Source: Streptomyces sp. NRRL S-244 (GTDB lineage: Bacteria > Actinomycetota > Actinomycetes > Streptomycetales > Streptomycetaceae). From it: a stretch of 64,000 nt of DNA. The stretch is taken from positions 226,797-290,796 of the forward strand of contig NZ_JOCX01000011.1 of assembly GCF_000717915.1 (NCBI RefSeq), read 5' to 3'. A model generated the notes under the pieces. It was given only the letters and a program-made list of their open reading frames with translations. It had not been told where the DNA came from and did not search any database. Position 1 is the stretch's first letter, and each line of letters starts with the position of its first letter. The translations under genes were made by a program, and so were the position numbers. Positions 1 through 8,654 of the stretch are shown here, piece by piece.

Positions 1-110
1 CTCTACGGGGTGAGCGAGGAAGTCCGGTTCGTCATGTCGGCCACCGGCTTCCTCGACTTCTTCGAGACCGGCGAGGCCGTCGCGGCGAGCGCCAAGGCCA
101 AGGCCGCGCG

Positions 111-114
<4 letters not shown>
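1..114 (+). CDS. C-terminal fragment of a STAS-like protein (anti-sigma factor antagonist type)
   Basis: The window opens inside this gene; only the last 37 residues are visible. They run from LYGVSEEVRFVMSATGFLDFF into an Ala/Lys-rich tail. The pattern of a short helix followed by a TGF-x-FF strand resembles the end of STAS domains such as BldG or RsbV relatives, but this is a weak call from a fragment. The TGA stop at 112-114 overlaps the ATG of the downstream glgX gene (ATGA), so the two are probably translationally coupled. A complete STAS gene and its kinase and phosphatase partners lie just downstream of glgX, which makes a regulatory role plausible. The alternative is an unrelated small protein. 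Confidence 0.45.
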
Positions 115-2246
<2,132 letters not shown>

Positions 2247-2304
2247 CCGCGCCCGCTCCCTGATCCCACGAACGCTCCAACCGTACGGCCGAAGGAGACC
2301 TCAC

Positions 2305-2616
2305 ATGCCGCTTTCCGTGTCCCTGAGCATCGAGGGCGACACCACCGTCATAGAGCTGGCGGGCGAGCTGGACGCCAAGACCGCGCCGGACTTCCACCAG
2401 ACCATCGAGAAGGCCGCCGGGCACGGCACCGGCACGGTCGAGATCAGGATGGCCGGCGTCGGCTACATGGCCAGTGCCGGACTGCGGTCCCTGGTCTTCG
2501 CCCAGCAGAAGGTCGCGAACCACGTGACCATCAAGGTGGTCGGCGCGATCGAGCCCGTGTCCCGGACCATCCGGACGGCCGGGCTGGACCGCAGCATCGT
2601 GCTCTCCGATGAGTGA
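2305..2616 (+). CDS. STAS-domain anti-sigma factor antagonist
   Basis: A 103-residue single STAS domain of the RsbV/SpoIIAA/BldG family. It opens with SVSLSIEGDTTVIELAGELD, the usual first beta strands, and the phospho-acceptor loop reads YMASAGLRSL with Ser57 in the place of the conserved phosphorylated serine. In this family the unphosphorylated antagonist captures the anti-sigma kinase and frees a sigma factor; phosphorylation by the kinase blocks this. An AAGGAGA ribosome site lies about 8 bases upstream of the ATG. The stop codon overlaps a GTG of the next gene, an RsbW-like kinase, and a SpoIIE-type phosphatase follows, giving antagonist, kinase and phosphatase in one transcript. The target sigma factor is not in this cluster. 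Confidence 0.85.
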   Translation: MPLSVSLSIEGDTTVIELAGELDAKTAPDFHQTIEKAAGHGTGTVEIRMAGVGYMASAGLRSLVFAQQKVANHVTIKVVGAIEPVSRTIRTAGLDRSIVLSDE

Positions 2617-3086
2617 ATCGCATGAGTGACATGGTCGAACTGGCGAGGACGCCCGCCGAACTGGAGGTGCCCGCCACGCTGGGGGCACTGGGCGACATCG
2701 CCTCGTTCGTCCTGCGGCTGGCCGGCCGGGCGGGCCTGGGCAAGGGGCCCGCGTACCGGATCCGGCTGGCCGTGGACGAGCTGGCCACGAACATCGTGAT
2801 GCACGGGTACCGGGGCGGCGACGGGCGGATCACCGTCCGCGGCCGCTCCGGTCCCGGCCGGGTGCAGATCTCCATAGCGGACTCCGCGCCGGCGTTCGAC
2901 CCCGTCGAGGGCTGCCTGCCCCCCGCCCCCGGGGTTCCCCCCGAGCGGCGCAGGATCGGCGGACTCGGCATCCACCTGGCGCTGACCAGCGTGGACGAAT
3001 TCAGCTACGTACGCAGGGACGGCCGCAACATCAGCACGCTGACTGTGAACGCTGAGGGGACGGACCCATGCCCTCCACGACCGTGA
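2613..3086 (+). CDS. RsbW-like anti-sigma factor / serine kinase (HATPase_c)
   Basis: A GHKL-fold ATPase of about 157 residues, of the SpoIIAB/RsbW type. The N box is RLAVDELATNIVMHGY, the G1 region is SIADSAPAFDP, and the G2 region is IGGLGIHLALTSVDE. Such proteins bind and inhibit a sigma factor and phosphorylate their STAS antagonist on serine. The GTG at 2613 overlaps the STAS stop (GTGA); an in-frame ATG at 2622 would give 154 residues and is equally possible. The 3' end overlaps the following phosphatase gene by 19 bases, which argues for a single translationally coupled unit. As with many Streptomyces homologues, the binding partner could be a non-sigma protein. Confidence 0.85.
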   Translation: MNRMSDMVELARTPAELEVPATLGALGDIASFVLRLAGRAGLGKGPAYRIRLAVDELATNIVMHGYRGGDGRITVRGRSGPGRVQISIADSAPAFDPVEGCLPPAPGVPPERRRIGGLGIHLALTSVDEFSYVRRDGRNISTLTVNAEGTDPCPPRP

Positions 3087-4336
3087 TCATCCTCGACGAG
3101 TACCCGCCGCCTCCGCTCGAACTGCTCGACGCGCTGCGCTCGATGGACGCGGAGCTCGTCACCCGCACCCTGGCGGAGCTGCGGGGCGGCCCGCTCGACG
3201 AGCTGCCCGTCGCCGACGTCCTGCTCGCCCCGGCCCAGGCCGAAGGCGAATCGGTGCGCCTCGCGGTACGGCGGCTGCGCCGCTGGGCCGGGGCCCCCAT
3301 CGTGGTCGTCTGGACGGTGACGGAGTTCGCCGCCCTGGAGGAGCACGTCCGGCTCGGCCACGACTACCTCGTACCGCCCTTCCTGCCCGCTCTCGTAGGG
3401 GCCCGGCTGCACAGCTGCTCGGAGCGCGCCGGACTCGGCCGCACCCTGCGCGAAGCCGATGCACGCGCCGAACTCATGGGCTACGAGAAGGAATTGGAGA
3501 TCGGCCGGGAGATCCAGGCCGGCTTCCTGCCCGAATCGCTGCCGGTCCCCGAGGGCTGGGAGATCGACGTGCGCTTCCGGCCCGCCCGGCAGGTCGCCGG
3601 GGACTTCTACGACGTCTTCGAGATCTCCCGCGGCCGCCGCCTCGCCTTCGTCGTCGCCGACGTCTGCGACAAGGGGGTCGGCGCCGCGCTGTTCATGGCA
3701 CTGATCCGCTCGCTGCTGCGGCACACCGCGGAGAACAGCGGACTCCAGCACCTGGTGGCCGCCGGGCGCGCGGGCGGCAGCCGGCGGATCCCGGTGGTCG
3801 GCGCGACACCGCTGCTCAACGCGGTCACCGCCACCAACGGATACCTGACCCGCAACCACCTCAGACAGGGCTACTTCGCCACCCTGTTCTTCGGTGTGCT
3901 CGACCCCGTGACCGGCAGCCTCGTGTACATCAACGGGGGCCACAACGCGCCGCTGCTGCTGCGCGCCGACGGCGGCGACCCGCTCGCCCTGGAGGTCACC
4001 GGACCCGCCGTCGGGGTGCTGCCGGACTGCGTGTACACGCTCGGCTACGCCCAGCTGAACCCCGGCGACACCCTGTTCGTGTTCACCGACGGAGTGCCGG
4101 AGGCCCGCTGCCCCGACGGCAGCTTCCTCGGTGACGAGCGGATGCTGGAGCTGCTCGCCGGCCCCCCGGCGAGCGGCAGGGAGGTGGTCGACCTCATGGA
4201 CACCGCGGTACGGGAGCACACCGGAACGGCCGAACAGCACGACGATGTCACCATGCTGGCCCTGCACCGGCCACGTGCGGCGCGGGGGCCGCACGCGGAC
4301 CGGACCACGGCCGCGGGCCGTGCGGCGGTGGCCTGA
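3068..4336 (+). CDS. PP2C-type serine phosphatase (RsbU/SpoIIE family) with receiver-like N-terminus
   Basis: This 422-residue protein should dephosphorylate the STAS antagonist and so activate the partner switch. Residues 1-125 look like a degenerate response-regulator receiver (TVIILDEYPPPPLELLDAL, later VVVWTVTEFAAL). A short helical linker with EKELEIGREIQAGFLP follows, then the SpoIIE phosphatase domain. Metal-binding signatures are present: ARQVAGDFYDVF, VVADVCDKGVGAALF, FTDGVPEA and HDDVTMLAL. The receiver lacks a convincing acidic pocket, so it may sense a protein partner rather than accept phosphate. The ATG at 3068 lies inside the end of the kinase gene, and the TGA overlaps the start of the ParA-like gene (TGATG), so all four genes are probably made together. 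Confidence 0.88.
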   Translation: MPSTTVIILDEYPPPPLELLDALRSMDAELVTRTLAELRGGPLDELPVADVLLAPAQAEGESVRLAVRRLRRWAGAPIVVVWTVTEFAALEEHVRLGHDYLVPPFLPALVGARLHSCSERAGLGRTLREADARAELMGYEKELEIGREIQAGFLPESLPVPEGWEIDVRFRPARQVAGDFYDVFEISRGRRLAFVVADVCDKGVGAALFMALIRSLLRHTAENSGLQHLVAAGRAGGSRRIPVVGATPLLNAVTATNGYLTRNHLRQGYFATLFFGVLDPVTGSLVYINGGHNAPLLLRADGGDPLALEVTGPAVGVLPDCVYTLGYAQLNPGDTLFVFTDGVPEARCPDGSFLGDERMLELLAGPPASGREVVDLMDTAVREHTGTAEQHDDVTMLALHRPRAARGPHADRTTAAGRAAVA

Positions 4337-5079
4337 TGGCCCGGACCATCGTGGTGCACTCGCACCGCGGGGGCACCGGCAAGTCCTCGGTACTGGCGAA
4401 CCTCGCCCTGCTCATCGCGGGCGAGGGGCGCCGGGTGGGGGTGGTCGACACGGACATCCAGTCGCCCACCCTGGACCTGCTCTTCCGGCTCGGCCCGGGT
4501 CCCTCCCTGGCCGACTACCTGCTCGGGCGCTGCGAGATCGAGTCCACGGCCCAGCAGGTCGGCGTGCCCGGGCTGTACGTCGTACCGGCACGGACCGGGA
4601 CGGCGGCCCTGCGCGAGCTCATGACCAGCGGATACGACGTGGGGCTGCTGCCGGAGGGCTTCGACCGGCTGGTCGAGTGCTACGCGCTCGACGTGCTGCT
4701 GCTCGACACCCACGCCGGGCTCAACAACGAGTCGGTGACCGCCATGGCGAGCGCCGACGTACTGATGATCATGGCCCGGGCCGACCGGATCGACCTCTCC
4801 GGGGTCGAGGAGACCATCGCCCTCGCCGGGCGGCTGGCCTGTCGGCGGGCCCTGGTCATGAGCATGGCCCCCGAGGGCATCGACGGGGAGCGGATCCGCC
4901 GGCGTGCCGAGGAGGTGTACGGCGCCCCCCTGGCCGGAATCCTTCCCTATGTTCCGGAAATGGCCGCCCTGTACGGCGAACGCATATTCGCAGAAGCCCA
5001 TCCCGACCACCCCCTGGTCGGTGAATTCCGCACCATCATCTCCGCGTTGGACGCACCTCACGAAGTATCGCGCGCCTGA
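4336..5079 (+). CDS. MinD/ParA-like P-loop ATPase
   Basis: A 247-residue SIMIBI-class ATPase. The deviant Walker A reads HSHRGGTGKSSVLANL: the GGTGKS core is kept but the usual signature lysine before GG is arginine. A VVDTDIQSPTLD segment (switch I-like) and LLLDTHAGLNNES (Walker B/switch II) follow. In the wider family, ATP-dependent dimers associate with membranes or DNA and position partners. There is no ParB gene nearby, so plasmid or chromosome partition is unlikely. The start codon overlaps the phosphatase stop (TGATG), which suggests it works with the partner-switch proteins, perhaps placing them in the cell; that is inference. A terminator hairpin follows 12 bases after the stop. Confidence 0.82.
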   Translation: MARTIVVHSHRGGTGKSSVLANLALLIAGEGRRVGVVDTDIQSPTLDLLFRLGPGPSLADYLLGRCEIESTAQQVGVPGLYVVPARTGTAALRELMTSGYDVGLLPEGFDRLVECYALDVLLLDTHAGLNNESVTAMASADVLMIMARADRIDLSGVEETIALAGRLACRRALVMSMAPEGIDGERIRRRAEEVYGAPLAGILPYVPEMAALYGERIFAEAHPDHPLVGEFRTIISALDAPHEVSRA

Positions 5080-5091
5080 CGCTCCCCCCTT

Positions 5092-5111
5092 ACGCCCCCT
5101 GCGGGGGGCGT
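5092..5111 (+). terminator. Hairpin terminator after the partner-switch operon
   Basis: ACGCCCCC and GGGGGCGT form a perfect 8-bp stem around a 4-base loop, 12 bases after the ParA-like stop. No U tract follows, as is common in Streptomyces terminators. It separates the upstream regulatory cluster from the PfpI-led operon, whose promoter must therefore lie very close to or just after this hairpin. Confidence 0.6.
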
Positions 5112-5149
5112 GTTGAATCGGCAGCGATTCCAGAACAAGGAGAACAGTC

Positions 5150-5890
5150 ATGAAGATTCTCGTCGTCATGACGGCCAAGGCAACGCTCCACCTGTTGGAC
5201 GGGGAACAACACCCCTCGGGTTTCTGGGCCGAGGAATTCGTCGTTCCCTACACCCTCTTCAAGGCCGCAGGCCACACCGTGGACGTGGCGACGATCGGGG
5301 GCCAGGCCCCCACGGTCGACCAGACCAGCATCGACCCCCAGTTCATCCGGTGGGTCCGCCCCGAGGGCTCGCCGGACGAGGACGCGGCCAACGCCGCCGA
5401 GTACGTGAGAGTCGTCGAGAGCACCCCCCAGCTCAAGAACCCCCTCGCCCTGGAGTCCCTCGGAGAGAAGGACATAGCCGAGTACGACGGCATCTACGTC
5501 AGCGGCGGCCACGGCGCGATCGGAGACCTGCCCCACTCCGACGAACTCGCCCAGATCCTGCGCTGGGCCCTCGCCCAGGACAAGCCGCTCGCCACCGTCT
5601 GCCACGGCCACACCTCGCTGCTCGCGCTGCGCGACGGCGAAGGCCGCTGGCCGTTCGAGGGCTACCGGATGACGGCCTTCTCGCACAGCGAGGAGATGGT
5701 CACCAACATGGCCGGCCGCCTCCCGCTGATCCTCGAGGCCGAGCTCACCCGGCTCGGCGCGCGCTACGAGAAGGCCGAGAAGATCTGGGACTCGCACGTG
5801 GTCGTGGACCGCAAGCTCACCACCGGCCAGAACCCGTACTCCTCCAAGGCCCTTGCCGAGACGTTCCTGGAGCAGCTCGCCAAGGGATAG
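5150..5890 (+). CDS. DJ-1/PfpI family protein (HchA/Hsp31-like class I amidotransferase fold)
   Basis: A 246-residue DJ-1 superfamily protein. The nucleophile elbow is TVCHGHTSLL with Cys151, preceded by GIYVSGGHGAIGDLP, which holds the acidic residue region of the fold. Length and motif order fit the larger Hsp31/glyoxalase III-like branch rather than short PfpI proteases. Relatives act as glyoxalases, deglycases or chaperones against reactive aldehydes; which activity applies cannot be read from sequence. It starts with ATG after AAGGAGA and leads a nine-gene run that includes an aldehyde dehydrogenase and a molybdenum hydroxylase, so a role in handling reactive carbonyls is a reasonable inference. 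Confidence 0.82.
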   Translation: MKILVVMTAKATLHLLDGEQHPSGFWAEEFVVPYTLFKAAGHTVDVATIGGQAPTVDQTSIDPQFIRWVRPEGSPDEDAANAAEYVRVVESTPQLKNPLALESLGEKDIAEYDGIYVSGGHGAIGDLPHSDELAQILRWALAQDKPLATVCHGHTSLLALRDGEGRWPFEGYRMTAFSHSEEMVTNMAGRLPLILEAELTRLGARYEKAEKIWDSHVVVDRKLTTGQNPYSSKALAETFLEQLAKG

Positions 5891-5924
5891 AGAACGCCCC
5901 CGCATCCGACACCGGAAGGCAGCC

Positions 5925-7409
5925 ATGACCAAGCGCGCGCTCAGCGACCAGCCCTTGGCCAACCCCGGGAAGCTGTTCATCGGCGGCACATGGGTCTCGG
6001 CCCAGGACGGCCGTACCGAGCCGGACATCAGCCCCGTGGACGGACAGGAGATCGTACCGGTGGCCCAGGCCGCCGCCGCGGACGCGGACGCGGCCGTGGC
6101 CGCCGCCCGCCAGGCGTACGAGGAAGGTCCCTGGAGCAGACTGTCCGCCCAGGAACGCGCGCTGCGGCTGAACCGGGTCGGCGAGCTCATCGAGCGCGAC
6201 CTGGAGGAGATCGCCCTGCTGGAGACGGTGGACATGGGCAAGCCGTTCGCCTTCTCCAGCACGGTCGACGCCCCCATGGCCGCCCAGCTCATGCACTACT
6301 ACGCCGGCGCCGTGACCCGGGTCGACGGCTCCTCGCGGGCCCCGGCCGGCGGGCAGCTCGCGTACACCCTGCGCGAGCCGCTGGGCGTGGTCTGCGCCAT
6401 CACCCCGTTCAACTTCCCGCTGCTGCTGTCGATGACGAAGATCGCACCGGCGCTGGCGGCGGGCAACACGGTCGTGCACAAACCCTCCCCGGCCACCCCG
6501 CTCACCGCGCTGAAGATCGCCGAGCTCTTCCAGGAGGCGGAGATCCCGGACGGCGTGCTGAACGTGATCACCGGTCCGGGCGTGGAACTCGGTGAGACCC
6601 TCACCGGCCACCCCGACATCGACAAGATCGCCTTCACCGGCTCCACCGCGGTCGGCCAGACGATCATCCGCAAGTCGGCCGGCACCCTGAAGAAGGTGAC
6701 GATGGAGCTCGGCGGCAAGTCCGCCAACATCGTCTTCGCCGACGCCGACCTGGACGCCGCCGAGGAGCTCGCCTTCTTCGGCATCTACTACAACAAGGGC
6801 GAGATCTGCACCGCCGGCTCGCGCCTGCTGCTCCAGCGCCCCATCCACGACGAACTGGTCGAACGCCTGGTGAGCCGGGCCGCCGCCCTCAAGCCCGGCG
6901 ACCCGCGCGACCCGGAGACCCTCTTCGGGCCGCTGGCCCACCGCGGCCAGTTCGAGAAGGTCAGCTCGTACATCGAGATCGGCGAGAAGGAAGGCGCGGT
7001 CCTGCGCACCGGCGGCACCGGCTGGACCCCGGAGGGGGCCTCCAGCCAGGGCCTGTACTTCCTGCCGACGATCTTCACCGGCGTCGACAACGGCATGCGG
7101 ATCGCGCAGGAGGAGATCTTCGGCCCGGTCCTGTCGATCATCCCCTTCGACACCGAGGAAGACGCGATCCGGATCGCCAACGACAGCGCGTACGGGCTCG
7201 CCGCGGGCGTCCACACCAAGGACCTGCGGCGCGCCCACCGGGTGGCCTCCCAGATCAAGGCCGGCACGGTCTGGGTGAATTGCTACAACCAGTACGACCC
7301 CTCCGTGCCGTACGGCGGCTACAAGGCCTCCGGATACGGGCGCGAGTGCGGACCGGAATCCCTGGAGAGCTACACGCAGACGAAGTCGGTCTGGATCGGC
7401 ATGGACTGA
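5925..7409 (+). CDS. NAD(P)-dependent aldehyde dehydrogenase (betaine-aldehyde / phenylacetaldehyde dehydrogenase-like)
   Basis: A complete 494-residue ALDH-superfamily enzyme that oxidises an aldehyde to its acid. The general-base motif MELGGKS has Glu261, and the catalytic cysteine lies in NKGEICTAGSRLLL (Cys295). The Rossmann part contains FNFPLLLSMTKIAPALAAGN and FTGSTAVGQ, and a C-terminal SYTQTKSVWIGMD oligomerisation strand is present. I placed the start at ATG 5925, preceded by GGAAGG, rather than at upstream in-frame codons. It lies 34 bases after the PfpI gene and 56 before the F420-type oxidoreductase. The IC(T)AGSR surroundings resemble the betaine/aromatic aldehyde group, but the substrate is not determined. 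Confidence 0.92.
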   Translation: MTKRALSDQPLANPGKLFIGGTWVSAQDGRTEPDISPVDGQEIVPVAQAAAADADAAVAAARQAYEEGPWSRLSAQERALRLNRVGELIERDLEEIALLETVDMGKPFAFSSTVDAPMAAQLMHYYAGAVTRVDGSSRAPAGGQLAYTLREPLGVVCAITPFNFPLLLSMTKIAPALAAGNTVVHKPSPATPLTALKIAELFQEAEIPDGVLNVITGPGVELGETLTGHPDIDKIAFTGSTAVGQTIIRKSAGTLKKVTMELGGKSANIVFADADLDAAEELAFFGIYYNKGEICTAGSRLLLQRPIHDELVERLVSRAAALKPGDPRDPETLFGPLAHRGQFEKVSSYIEIGEKEGAVLRTGGTGWTPEGASSQGLYFLPTIFTGVDNGMRIAQEEIFGPVLSIIPFDTEEDAIRIANDSAYGLAAGVHTKDLRRAHRVASQIKAGTVWVNCYNQYDPSVPYGGYKASGYGRECGPESLESYTQTKSVWIGMD

Positions 7410-7465
7410 GTGCCCGACCGGCTGACCGGCTGACCGACCGAGCGACCGACGGAGTAGGAGCGGCA

Positions 7466-8080
7466 ATGCGCACAGGCATCATCGGCACCGGGCGGATCGG
7501 TTCCACCCTCGCGCGGATCCTGGTGGCGGCCGGGCACGAGGTCTTGTTGGCCAATGCCCGCGGCCCCGAGTCCATCGGCCCCTTACTGGCCGAACTGGGC
7601 CCGGCGGCCTCGGCGGCGCACCCCGCCGAGGCCGCCGACCAGGCCGAACTGCTGGTGCTGATGGTGCCGTACGCGAGCATCCGAGGACTCCTCCCGTCCG
7701 CGGCCGTGCAGGACAAGGTGCTGGTGGACGCCACGAACGCGTTCAGCGGTGGCGGCAAGCCCGCCGACCTGGGCGGGCGCGCCTCCAGCGAACTGGTCGC
7801 CGAGTGGTATCCCGGCGCCCGGGTCGTGAAATCCCTGAACACCATGCATTTCGAGACTCTCGCCGTCGCTGGTACCGCGGGGGGCGAACGCCTGGCCCAT
7901 TTCACGGCGGGCGACGACGAGAAGGCGAAGGAAATCGTCGCGGGAATCATCGCGGATTTGGGATTCGCGCCCGTCGACACCGGCTCGCTGCACTCCGGAG
8001 GAATTCTCCAGCAGCCCGGCGGGCCCCTTTTCAACCGGCCGCTCACGGAAGCGCAGGCGCTGGCATGGATCTCTCACTGA
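7466..8080 (+). CDS. NADPH/F420-dependent oxidoreductase-like protein containing a TTA codon
   Basis: A 204-residue protein with the N-terminal Rossmann nucleotide site GTGRIGSTLARILVAAGH, of the COG2085 NADP/coenzyme-F420 reductase family. Such enzymes move hydride between NADPH and F420 or act as small dehydrogenases. The ATG at 7466 follows GGAGTAGGAG. Leu40 is encoded by TTA (7583-7585), the rare codon read by the bldA tRNA, so translation is likely developmentally gated. Codon use at both ends (TTG TTG near residues 27-28, AT-rich third positions near the C-terminus) is less GC-biased than its neighbours, which hints at later acquisition. Its stop is overlapped by the start of the coxS-like gene. 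Confidence 0.82.
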   Translation: MRTGIIGTGRIGSTLARILVAAGHEVLLANARGPESIGPLLAELGPAASAAHPAEAADQAELLVLMVPYASIRGLLPSAAVQDKVLVDATNAFSGGGKPADLGGRASSELVAEWYPGARVVKSLNTMHFETLAVAGTAGGERLAHFTAGDDEKAKEIVAGIIADLGFAPVDTGSLHSGGILQQPGGPLFNRPLTEAQALAWISH

Positions 8081-8649
8081 ACGTGAACGGAAGACCCGAG
8101 CAGTTCGCGGCCGAGCCGAACGAACTGCTCGTGGAACGGCTCCGCGACGGCCTCGGGCTGACCGGAACCAAGGTCGGCTGCGACACCGGCCAGTGCGGCA
8201 CCTGCGTCGTCCAGCTCGACGGACGGTCGGTCAAGAGCTGCCTGATCCTCACCGCGTCCGCCGCCGGATCCCGGGTGACCACCATCGAGGGGGTCACCAC
8301 GCGCGGCGGCGAACTCAACGGCCTCCAGGAAGCCCTGCGCCAGGAGCACGGGACCCAGTGCGGGTTCTGCACCCCCGGCATGGTGATGGCCCTCGGCGAG
8401 CTCGTCGAGAACACCGCGGACCGCGAGGCGCCCACCGAGCCCGAGATCCGCGAGTGGCTCACCGGCAACCTGTGCCGCTGCACCGGCTACCACAGCGTCG
8501 TACGGGGCGTGCAGCGCGCCTGCTCCGCCGCCCGGACCGAGATACCCGAGGAGATCAGCGGGGGCGCCGCCGTCTCCGCGCCCGCCGGGCCCGAGCCCCA
8601 GCCGGCGGCCGTGTCCGCCTCCGCGTCGGCGTCCGGCAAGGAGGTGTGA
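8065..8649 (+). CDS. Molybdenum hydroxylase small subunit, two [2Fe-2S] clusters (CoxS-like)
   Basis: A 194-residue iron-sulfur subunit that passes electrons from the molybdenum subunit to the FAD subunit. The plant-ferredoxin-type cluster uses Cys39, Cys44, Cys47 and Cys59 (VGCDTGQCGTC...SC). The second uses Cys99, Cys102, Cys137 and Cys139 (QCGFCTPG and NLCRCTGY). All eight ligands are present. After about residue 150 there is an Ala/Pro/Ser-rich tail that is longer than needed for the fold. The ATG at 8065 lies 16 bases inside the end of the F420-type gene, so it is translationally coupled to a TTA-containing reading frame. Confidence 0.93.
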   Translation: MDLSLNVNGRPEQFAAEPNELLVERLRDGLGLTGTKVGCDTGQCGTCVVQLDGRSVKSCLILTASAAGSRVTTIEGVTTRGGELNGLQEALRQEHGTQCGFCTPGMVMALGELVENTADREAPTEPEIREWLTGNLCRCTGYHSVVRGVQRACSAARTEIPEEISGGAAVSAPAGPEPQPAAVSASASASGKEV

Positions 8650-8654
8650 GGGAG

